Below, piece after piece: positions 34,501 through 41,128 of a stretch of DNA of 64,000 nucleotides; the stretch's first letter is position 1; every line of letters starts with the position of its first letter. Made by a program: the position numbers and the translations under genes. The stretch lies in contig JAWKQB010000002.1 of assembly GCA_041390365.1 (NCBI GenBank), positions 500,001-564,000 of the forward strand. Direction: 5' to 3'. The notes beneath the pieces are model-generated. The model had not been told where the DNA came from and searched no databases. It worked only from the letters and a program-made list of their open reading frames with translations. The DNA is from Syntrophotaleaceae bacterium (GTDB lineage: Bacteria > Desulfobacterota > Desulfuromonadia > Desulfuromonadales > Syntrophotaleaceae).

Positions 34501-35550
34501 ATGATAAACGTGATCTTTCTGCTGGCCCTGGCCCTCTTCTGCACCATCCTGCTGGCCTGGGGGTTCCGTTACCTGCCGGACCGTCAGTGGCAGGTCTGGG
34601 CTACGGTGCCGAGCTACAACCGTCATTCGGAAACCTGGCAGGGGACCAACCTGACCTGGTACGGAGTCCTCACTGCTACGGCCAATCTGGTGGCGATGGG
34701 GGTTGTTTTCTGTCTGCTGGGAAGTCTCGGCATCTCCCCCCTCGCCATTCTGGCCCTGGCCTGCCTGCTGCTGTCCGGTTGTGTGCCCGCTGCCCGCTGG
34801 ACGGCCCGCCTGGTCGAAGGCAAAAACCACACTTTTACCGTGGGCGGCGCCGTTTTCGTCGGCTTTCTCCTGGCCCCCTGGATTGCCCTCGGCATGGGCC
34901 GCTTGCTGCCGGGCCTTGGCGATCATCCCCTGCCGGTTCTGCCGACCCTGGCGGCATTGGCGATCGGTTATGCCTTCGGTGAAGGGATCGGGCGCCTCGC
35001 CTGCATCAGCTATGGGTGCTGCTATGGAAAACCGCTGCGGGGTTGCGGGCCGCGCGTAAGAAAAATTTTTCGTCGATGTCACTTCGTTTTTTCGGGGGAG
35101 ACCAAAAAGATCGCCTATGCATCCGGTCTGGAAGGTGAGGAAGTGGTCCCCGTCCAGGCGCTGACAGCGGTGATTTACTGTCTGACCGGGCTGGTTAGCG
35201 CGTATCTGTTCCTTTCCGGGTGGTATGCCGCTGCCTTTTTGCTGGCCAGTCTTGTGACCCAGCTCTGGCGGGTGTTTTCAGAGACCCTGCGGGCGGACTT
35301 TCGGGGCGGTCGCAAGCTGTCGGCCTACCAGGTGATGGGGCTGCTGCTGGTGCCCTGGTCAGTCTGGCTGGCCTTCCACTTTTCCGCCGTCCATGCCCTG
35401 CCCGATCTGGCCGCGGGCCTTTCTGCCTTCTGGCATCCTGCCGTACTGTTGGTCCTGCAGGCCACCTGGCTGGTCATGTTCGCCCTATTCGGCCGCAGCG
35501 AAGTGACCGGTGCCCATCTCAATTTTTTCATAAGGCATGATCGCATCTGA
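34501..35550 (+). CDS. Prolipoprotein diacylglyceryl transferase (Lgt) homologue
   Basis: This 349-aa inner-membrane protein has about seven to eight TM helices. The stretch GYAFGEGIGRLACISYGCCYGKP-like (about 159-180, written here in part) carries the GxxGR and GCCYGKP pattern of Lgt paralogues. VPVQALTAVIYCLTGL corresponds to the Lgt PxQ segment. True Lgt moves diacylglyceryl from phosphatidylglycerol to a lipoprotein Cys. Placed with olsF and PSD-like genes, it may instead transfer diacylglyceryl to a small head group. RBS AAAGGAGC precedes ATG 34501. Confidence 0.75.
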   Translation: MINVIFLLALALFCTILLAWGFRYLPDRQWQVWATVPSYNRHSETWQGTNLTWYGVLTATANLVAMGVVFCLLGSLGISPLAILALACLLLSGCVPAARWTARLVEGKNHTFTVGGAVFVGFLLAPWIALGMGRLLPGLGDHPLPVLPTLAALAIGYAFGEGIGRLACISYGCCYGKPLRGCGPRVRKIFRRCHFVFSGETKKIAYASGLEGEEVVPVQALTAVIYCLTGLVSAYLFLSGWYAAAFLLASLVTQLWRVFSETLRADFRGGRKLSAYQVMGLLLVPWSVWLAFHFSAVHALPDLAAGLSAFWHPAVLLVLQATWLVMFALFGRSEVTGAHLNFFIRHDRI

Positions 35551-35608
35551 AGCAGCACCAGCGACAAGGCCCTCTAAGGCGGGAATCTGACGAAGATCAC
35601 ATATCCGG

Positions 35609-35640
35609 CTAACCGTAATCTAACCGGTTGCAACTTTAAT
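35609..35640 (+). promoter_or_regulatory. PHO-box-like promoter of the 44-aa peptide and glycosyltransferase
   Basis: CTAACC occurs at 35609-35614 and again at 35620-35625, an exact 11-base repeat. TTTAAT (35635-35640) follows nine bases later, the usual PhoB box to -10 distance. This is the best of the four PHO-like sites. Confidence 0.65.
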
Positions 35641-35669
35641 CTGCACATCATTCAATTTCAGGGAGCGAG

Positions 35670-35804
35670 ATGATGGAGAGCGCCGCCTTGTTGCTGCTGC
35701 TGGTCGGTTTGGCTGTCTTCGGCCATTTCAATTACCGGCACATCCTGCGGTCCGCCCGGAATCTGCAGCAGATCTGCGAGAAGGAAAATCTTTCCGGAAA
35801 ATAA
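35670..35804 (+). CDS. 44-aa single-TM peptide ahead of the glycosyltransferase
   Basis: The sequence begins MMESAALLLLLVGLAVFGHF: one N-terminal TM helix and a short charged tail (LQQICEKENLSGK). AGGGAGCG lies just upstream of the ATG, and the PHO-like promoter is 30 bases before it. It ends 26 bases before the glycosyltransferase, so they are likely co-transcribed. No family is recognised. It may anchor the glycosyltransferase at the membrane. Confidence 0.6.
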   Translation: MMESAALLLLLVGLAVFGHFNYRHILRSARNLQQICEKENLSGK

Positions 35805-35830
35805 GCGGTGCCTGACCGGGAAGTGACGTC

Positions 35831-37012
35831 ATGAACTTACGCCTGACAATTGTTTCAGAAACTTATTTCCCGCAGATAAACGGCGTTTCCCGGACTCTGG
35901 ACAAGCTGGTTGGGCACTGTCTTGATCAGGGCGACCAGGTACAGCTGATCGTGCCGCACTACGATGAGCCGATCGGGCCATCGAGACCCGGGGAAGTGCG
36001 CAACGAACTGGGCGGGTTCTGTCTCCCTTTCTATCGAGAGATCATTCTGCCCCTGGTTTCTCCGCGAAATATCCGTCGCCGGCTGCAGGGCTTTGGCAGT
36101 CAGTTGCTGCATATCGCCACCGAAGGACCCCTCGGTTGGTCCGCGCTGCAGGCGGCCGCCAATCTCGGCCTTCCCGTAATAAGCTCCTATCACACCAACT
36201 TTCCACAGTATCTGGGCCAATACCGGGCCGGTTGGATGACTCCTGTCGCCTGGAAATATCTGCGCTGGTTTCACAATTCCACCCTGATGACCTTGTGCCC
36301 TACACCTTCCATCCGGGACATGCTCGAGGCGAAGGGGTTCCGCAATGTCGATCTCTGGAGCAGAGGGGTCGACAGCCGGCTGTTTCATCCGCGCCGGCGG
36401 AGCCCGGAATTTCGCCGTTCCCTGGGCTTCAACGATCGTGACATCGTGCTGGTCTATCTCGGCCGCCTGGCTGTGGAGAAAAACATCGACATGCTCCTGG
36501 ACGCCTGGCGTCAGCTCCCCGAAAAGGCGCCCATTCGCCTGCTGGTGATTGGGGACGGGCCTCAGAGGGAGCGGCTGGAAAGGATGGCGGGAGACAGGGC
36601 GGTGTTCGCCGGTTACCGCAAGGGGGAAGATCTCGCCAACATGCTGGCAGTCGGTGATCTGCTGGTTTTCCCTTCCCTGACCGATACCTTCGGCAACGTC
36701 ATGCTCGAGGCCATGGCCTGCGGTCTGCCCGTCCTCGGTTTTGACGTATCCGGACCAAAAGACGTCCTGACCGACGGCCGGACCGGCATCCTGGTTCGGA
36801 AAATTACCGCCCAGGCCCTGACACGGGCGATCGACGAATTGGCGAAAAATCCCGAATTCCTTGGCGAAATGGGCCACCAGGCGAGGGTCTTTGCCGAGAA
36901 TCAGAATTGGTCCCACATTATGGAGCAGATCCGTGAGCATTACCTCTCTTTCGCCCTTTGTCGAACCCGATGCCGGGAACGATCCGCTCATGCTGACCGA
37001 CATTTTGCATGA
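35831..37012 (+). CDS. GT4-family glycosyltransferase, probable glycolipid synthase
   Basis: This 393-aa GT-B protein has an N-terminal acceptor domain opening with VSETYFPQINGVSRTL, as in the lipid-glycosylating GT4 group (SqdX/MgtA/Agt relatives), then YLGRLAVEKNID and the E-x7-E nucleotide-sugar motif in FPSLTDTFGNVMLEAMACG. PhoB-controlled GT4 enzymes in Agrobacterium make glucosyl- and glucuronosyl-diacylglycerol in place of phospholipids. The PHO-like box and neighbouring PAP2 phosphatase suggest the same role here; the sugar donor is unknown. Confidence 0.8.
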   Translation: MNLRLTIVSETYFPQINGVSRTLDKLVGHCLDQGDQVQLIVPHYDEPIGPSRPGEVRNELGGFCLPFYREIILPLVSPRNIRRRLQGFGSQLLHIATEGPLGWSALQAAANLGLPVISSYHTNFPQYLGQYRAGWMTPVAWKYLRWFHNSTLMTLCPTPSIRDMLEAKGFRNVDLWSRGVDSRLFHPRRRSPEFRRSLGFNDRDIVLVYLGRLAVEKNIDMLLDAWRQLPEKAPIRLLVIGDGPQRERLERMAGDRAVFAGYRKGEDLANMLAVGDLLVFPSLTDTFGNVMLEAMACGLPVLGFDVSGPKDVLTDGRTGILVRKITAQALTRAIDELAKNPEFLGEMGHQARVFAENQNWSHIMEQIREHYLSFALCRTRCRERSAHADRHFA

Positions 37013-37200
37013 TAGCCAACGCAAATCCCATTTCCCTATAGGTCGATCCTCTGGTGGATCACCTCAAAGTCATCAATGGACTTTTCGTCGATCGCCGTTA
37101 TGGCCCGAAGGGTACAACGGCCCAATTTCAATCTTCCTGAAGCTTTTCTCGCCCTCCGAAGCCGATCTGCCGACCAACTTTCTTATGTAGATCTGACGGT
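37013..37200 (+). other. Possible decayed gene fragment
   Basis: Between the glycosyltransferase and the PAP2 gene, short protein-like stretches occur in different frames, such as LVDHLKVINGLFVDRRYGPKG (about 37052-37114) and RPNFNLPEAFLALRSRSADQ (from about 37120). They look like one coding sequence broken by indels. There is no RBS and no family match that I can name. Confidence 0.3.
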
Positions 37201-37203
37201 CGT

Positions 37204-37220
37204 TTAACCTGGGTCTAACG
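37204..37220 (+). promoter_or_regulatory. PHO-box-like repeat upstream of the PAP2 phosphatase
   Basis: TTAACC (37204-37209) and CTAACG (37215-37220) are 11 bases apart, about 57 bases before the PAP2 start. No clear -10 is seen. Confidence 0.5.
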
Positions 37221-37276
37221 AGCCGAGGTTAGCCTTCAGACGGATTCATCATTAAGTAGGCCGAAAGGAGGCGGAG

Positions 37277-37846
37277 ATGGATAATTCCTGTCTGCTCAAG
37301 CAAGCTCCTCCAGGGTATGTTCAAAGATTGACCGCCTGTGAAGCCGTTTTTATCCGGCAGATATGCCTGCTGCGTCATTATCCCTGGCTGACCAATCTTT
37401 TCAAGGTGATCAGCCGGATGGGAGACGGGCCCCTTTGGGGAGCGGTGGGTGTGTTTCTGCTGCTCTTCGGCCAGGGTCGGGAGCGGTTGGCCGTGGCCGC
37501 CGCAGCGGTGGTGGCATTGCTGTCGATCACCCTCTTTACCTGCCTGAAAAAGCTGATTCGAAGGCCGCGGCCGAGCGAACTGTGGAAGGATATCTCCTGT
37601 CTGGTGCAGCCCCCCGATCGTTACTCCTTTCCCTCGGGTCATACCATGACGGCGTTTTCCATGTACGGCACCTTTGCCACACTCCTTCCCGGCTCCGGTT
37701 GGTATTTCTTCCCTCCGGCGCTGCTGATCGGGGTTTCGCGGGTATTTATCGGCGCCCATTACCCCAGCGACGTGGTTATCGGAGGGGTGCTGGGCATCGT
37801 CATCGGCCACTCGGTAGCCCTGGTAACGGTTTTCCTGGTCTACTGA
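37277..37846 (+). CDS. PAP2-family membrane phosphatase
   Basis: This 189-aa protein has about five TM helices and all three PAP2 motifs: KKLIRRPRP (C1), FPSGH at 118-122 (C2) and SRVFIGAHYPSD at 154-165 with catalytic H161 and D165 (C3). Family members dephosphorylate phosphatidate, PGP or undecaprenyl pyrophosphate. Next to a glycolipid-type glycosyltransferase, conversion of phosphatidate to diacylglycerol is the favoured reading. RBS AAAGGAGG precedes the ATG. A strong terminator follows. Confidence 0.88.
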   Translation: MDNSCLLKQAPPGYVQRLTACEAVFIRQICLLRHYPWLTNLFKVISRMGDGPLWGAVGVFLLLFGQGRERLAVAAAAVVALLSITLFTCLKKLIRRPRPSELWKDISCLVQPPDRYSFPSGHTMTAFSMYGTFATLLPGSGWYFFPPALLIGVSRVFIGAHYPSDVVIGGVLGIVIGHSVALVTVFLVY

Positions 37847-37943
37847 TCGGGATTTCTAACGTAATTTTCTTCCGATGTCCCAAGGTCCGGGTAACCCCCG
37901 GATAGCGCTTCCCCCCACCCAAAGCGCCTCCCACTCTGTAATT

Positions 37944-37973
37944 GGCCGACCGAACAAGGTCGGCCGTTTTTTT
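37944..37973 (+). terminator. Intrinsic terminator after the PAP2 gene
   Basis: GGCCGACC pairs perfectly with GGTCGGCC around GAACAA, followed by a run of seven T. It closes the phosphate-starvation island. Confidence 0.9.
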
Positions 37974-38080
37974 CCAAAAGCCCTCGTCCCTGGATATTAG
38001 AAGGCCTTGAAGGGCTTGCGGAAGGTTTTATTCTTCTATCAAGAGTACGGGTATGAATGACAACCACAAAGGAGGCAGGT

Positions 38081-38731
38081 ATGAAGCGGCCACAAAGAAT
38101 AACAGGTTGTCGGTTCCCGGCAGCCTGCCTGCTTTTCGTCCTGATGGCGATCGTCACAATCCCCGCCTTCGCGCAAAACCCCTATGGCAAACCGGATGAA
38201 AGCTGGATCAGTATCAGCGGAACAGTGGAGGAAGTCAGGTCCGATGCCTTCACTTTGAACTATGGCAAGGGGACGATTCTGGTGGAGATGGACGACGGTG
38301 ACCGGGATGCCGACGGTTATAAACTGGTCGCGGGGGACCAGGTGACGGTCAACGGCAAGATCGACGATGATTTTTTCGAAAGGACCACCATAGAGGCCAG
38401 CAGCGTCTTTGTGGTCAAGCTCGGCACCATCTTTTTCGCCAGCAGCGCCGACGAGGAGGATTACCTGACCCACAACGCCGACCCCGTCGTCCTGACCGGC
38501 ATAACAGTTCAGGGGACCGTCACCGCCGTGGGCCGGGAAGAGTTTATGATCAATACCGGCGAGCGGAGGGTCACCGTCGAGGTGGACGAGATGGCCTTCA
38601 ATCCCCTGGATGACGAAGGTTATCAGAAAGTGGAACCGGGGGATTTCGTGCGGGTGAATGGCTATATCGATGACGATTTTCTGGAGGGGCGGGAACTGGT
38701 GGCCGGCTCGGTGATCGAACTCAGGGACTAG
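38081..38731 (+). CDS. Exported protein with two BOF (YgiW/YdeI OB-fold) domains
   Basis: This 216-aa protein has a signal peptide ending near ALA-type FAQ (about residue 32). Two tandem domains of about 70 residues follow: ISGTVEEV...DQVTVNGKIDDDFFE and VQGTVTAV...DFVRVNGYIDDDFLE. This matches bacterial OB-fold stress proteins of the YgiW family, which normally have one domain. It is acidic and probably periplasmic. ATG 38081 is selected for AAAGGAGG upstream; the frame is open a further eight codons. Confidence 0.78.
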   Translation: MKRPQRITGCRFPAACLLFVLMAIVTIPAFAQNPYGKPDESWISISGTVEEVRSDAFTLNYGKGTILVEMDDGDRDADGYKLVAGDQVTVNGKIDDDFFERTTIEASSVFVVKLGTIFFASSADEEDYLTHNADPVVLTGITVQGTVTAVGREEFMINTGERRVTVEVDEMAFNPLDDEGYQKVEPGDFVRVNGYIDDDFLEGRELVAGSVIELRD

Positions 38732-39072
38732 AGTCCAGCCAAATTGGAGGGAACCAGGCAGGGCTGAAAAGGGCCAGCCCCATATTAAACTTATGGTTTT
38801 TCCGAATCGAAATCGTTATCGAAATCGAAATCGGGGGTCAGCCTTCCGGTTTTCAGAGCCAAAGGCCGATTTCGATCCCGATCCCGATTTCGATTTGGAT
38901 AAAAAACTTGAAAAATCCTTTTACGGGCGGACTGCCCGGCAGATCTCCCGGCTGAAAGCCGTCATTACAAGTCACAGGGATTTTGACCGAGCAAGGAGAT
39001 GGTTGTGGCCTGCTGAGGATTCAGGTTAATATGGGGCCGTTTTTTTCGAACGTGCTTTCGGAGAGTGGCCCT
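38732..39072. other. Intergenic region dominated by a hexamer hairpin
   Basis: About 340 bases lie between the BOF gene and serB. The only clear structure is the inverted hexamer array at 38802-38898. A 78-codon ORF inside it is a by-product of the repeat and has no RBS. Confidence 0.4.
38802..38898. repeat. Hexamer-type inverted repeat array (TCGAAA units)
   Basis: The left arm 38802-38834 is built of ATCGAA units; the right arm 38866-38898 is its complement (ATTTCG with ATCCCG variants). The pair forms a hairpin of about 30 bp around a 31-base loop. Same architecture as 15835-15911 but a different unit. Confidence 0.75.
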
Positions 39073-40272
39073 ATGAACAACAAACTGGTTCTCATCACCC
39101 TGATCGGCCCTGACCGGCCGGGGATTCTCGCCGCAGTCACCGGCTGCATCGCCGCTACCGGCGCCTGCATTCGCGATATCGAACAGAGCGTGACCCACCG
39201 GCTGATGCTGCTGTCACTGCTGATCGATTTTTCCGCCCAGGGCAGCGATCAGAAACCGCTGATCAAGGACCTGCTTTTTCTGGCCAAGGAACTCGGCCTC
39301 GAACTCGATTTCGAGGTGGTCGAGGAAGAGGACTATCAGGCCTTGCAGTCCTCCCGTTACGGCTACGTGCTGACCATGCTCGGCAACCGGGTCGATGCCG
39401 GCCCCCTGTACAAAGTAGCCTCCCTGCTGGCGGATTGCGGGATCAACATCGAACGGATCAACAAGCTGACCCGAGGGCATCTGCGCTGCGTCGAGTTTTT
39501 TCTCAACGTGCCCCACGGTACCGACATCAAAGGGATGACCCGGCAGTTGCTGAAGGCCGGTGGGGAGCTGAGGGTCGATATCGCTGTCCAGAAGGAAAAC
39601 CTCTACCGGCGCGCCAAGCGTCTGGTGGTGATGGATATGGATTCGACCCTGATCCAGATCGAGGTCATCGACGAATTGGCGCGACTGGCGGGTGTCGGCG
39701 AACGGGTGGCGGCCATCACCCACCGGGCCATGAACGGGGAGATCGATTTCTGCCAGGCTCTGCGGGAGCGGGTCGCCCTGCTGCAAGGCTTGCCGGCCGA
39801 TACCCTGGAGCAGGTCTACCGGGAGATTCCTTTCACCCCCGGCGCCCGCAATCTGGTTGCGATCCTGCGCCGTCTCGGTTTCAAGACGGCGGTCATTTCC
39901 GGAGGATTCGATTTCTTCACCGATCGCCTCAAGGCCGAACTGGGTCTCGACTACGCCTTCGCCAACGCCCTGGAGATCGTCGATGGCCGGGTCAGCGGCC
40001 AGGTGTCTGGGCGCATCGTCGACGGTTTGCGCAAGGCTGAGCTGCTCGAGGAGATCGCTGCCAACGAAGGCATCGCCCTCAGTCAGGTGATCGCCATCGG
40101 CGACGGCGCCAACGATCTGCCGATGCTGGGCAAGGCGGGCCTGGGTATCGCCTTCAATGCCAAGGCCCGGGTGCGGGAACAGGCAGATTATCACATCAGC
40201 CAAAATAGTCTGGACTCGATCCTCTACCTGCTCGGTATTGCCGAGTGGGAGATGGCGGAGTTGTCGGCATGA
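39073..40272 (+). CDS. serB: Phosphoserine phosphatase with two N-terminal ACT domains
   Basis: This 399-aa enzyme carries out the last step of serine synthesis. Tandem ACT-like domains (about 1-85 and 95-175; VLITLIGPDRPGILAAVTG and YVLTMLGNRVDAGPLYKVA) precede a HAD phosphatase with DMDSTLIQIEVIDE (nucleophile Asp), the SGGFDFFTDRL motif and GDGANDLPML. ATG 39073 has GGAGAG upstream; earlier in-frame ATGs lack one. It overlaps sfsA by four bases. Confidence 0.95.
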   Translation: MNNKLVLITLIGPDRPGILAAVTGCIAATGACIRDIEQSVTHRLMLLSLLIDFSAQGSDQKPLIKDLLFLAKELGLELDFEVVEEEDYQALQSSRYGYVLTMLGNRVDAGPLYKVASLLADCGINIERINKLTRGHLRCVEFFLNVPHGTDIKGMTRQLLKAGGELRVDIAVQKENLYRRAKRLVVMDMDSTLIQIEVIDELARLAGVGERVAAITHRAMNGEIDFCQALRERVALLQGLPADTLEQVYREIPFTPGARNLVAILRRLGFKTAVISGGFDFFTDRLKAELGLDYAFANALEIVDGRVSGQVSGRIVDGLRKAELLEEIAANEGIALSQVIAIGDGANDLPMLGKAGLGIAFNAKARVREQADYHISQNSLDSILYLLGIAEWEMAELSA

Positions 40273-40961
40273 AGTTGCCGTCGCCGCTGATCGAAGGCCG
40301 GCTGGTCCGGCGCTATCAGCGTTTTCTGGCCGATGTCGAACTGTCGGACGGCACCCTGATCACTGCCCATACCCCCAACACCGGCAGCATGAAACAGTGC
40401 GCCGTCCCAGGCCACCGGGTGCTCCTTTCCCGGGCCGAAAACCCCCTGCGCAAACTCGCCTATACCCTGGAGCTGATCCAGGTCAATGGTCACTGGGTCG
40501 ATACCCATACCCATCGCACCAACCGGGTGGTGGAGGAGGCGCTGCGGGAAGGATGGATTGCCGATTTGGCTGGGTACCGGGTCACGCCCGAGTATCGTTA
40601 TAACGACAGCCGGCTCGATTTTCTGCTCGAAAAGGAAGAGGGGCGTGTTCTGGTTGAAGTCAAGAACGTCACCCTCTGCGATCCCCCCCGAACCGCCTGT
40701 TTCCCCGACGCCGTCACCACCCGCGGGCAGAAGCACCTGCGGGAATTGATGACCGCCGTAGGGAAGGGTTTTCGGGCGGTAATCTTTTTTCTCGTGCAGC
40801 GGGGGGAAGCGACCGCCTTCTCCCCGGCCGACGCCATCGACCCAATCTACGGCCGGTTGCTCAGAGAGGCCTCTGCCTCAGGGGTGGAGGTGCTGGCCTA
40901 CCGGAGCGTGGTCACCCCCGAGGAGAACCGGGTGGGGAAGCGGCTGCCGGTGGTGTTGTGA
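40269..40961 (+). CDS. sfsA: SfsA family DNA/RNA nuclease
   Basis: This 230-aa protein contains AHTPNTGSMKQCAVPG, RYNDSRLDFLLE and VEVKNVTLCDPPRTACFPDAVTTRGQKHL-like segments of SfsA, whose core is a PD-(D/E)xK nuclease fold (D...E-V-K). First described as a sugar-fermentation stimulation protein. The start overlaps the serB stop (ATGA). The 9-bp repeat array begins immediately after its stop. Confidence 0.94.
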   Translation: MKLPSPLIEGRLVRRYQRFLADVELSDGTLITAHTPNTGSMKQCAVPGHRVLLSRAENPLRKLAYTLELIQVNGHWVDTHTHRTNRVVEEALREGWIADLAGYRVTPEYRYNDSRLDFLLEKEEGRVLVEVKNVTLCDPPRTACFPDAVTTRGQKHLRELMTAVGKGFRAVIFFLVQRGEATAFSPADAIDPIYGRLLREASASGVEVLAYRSVVTPEENRVGKRLPVVL

Positions 40962-40964
40962 AAA

Positions 40965-41052
40965 GTGGACGGTGTGGACGATGTGGACGTGATGGACGTG
41001 ATGGACGTGATGGACGGCGTGGACGGCGTGGACGGCGTGGACGGCGTGGACC
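40965..41052 (+). repeat. 9-bp tandem repeat array, GTGGACGGC/GTGATGGAC type
   Basis: About nine units of nine bases, three GTGATGGAC-like and four or more GTGGACGGC, start four bases after sfsA. All six frames stay open, which creates low-complexity spurious ORFs. Confidence 0.85.
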
Positions 41053-41061
41053 GGGTTGTTC

Positions 41062-41122
41062 ACCAAATCCACAAAGTCCACAAAGTCCACAAAGTCCACA
41101 AAGTCCACAAAGTCCACAAAGG
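41062..41122 (+). repeat. 9-bp tandem repeat array, CACAAAGTC type
   Basis: About six CACAAAGTC units end with CACAAAGG, which supplies the apparent RBS of tmcAL. The unit core GTCCAC is the reverse complement of GTGGAC in the preceding array, so the two arrays can base-pair. Confidence 0.85.
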
Positions 41123-41128
41123 TTTTCT

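Noticed and set aside
40965..41122. CRISPR array
   Set aside because: Units are nine bases with no spacers, so these are simple tandem repeats.
40958..41128. Repeat-encoded N-terminal extension of TmcAL
   Set aside because: Translation of 9-bp repeats gives Gly-Arg/Ser-Pro-Gln runs; TmcAL homologues start at the GLITEYNPFH motif.
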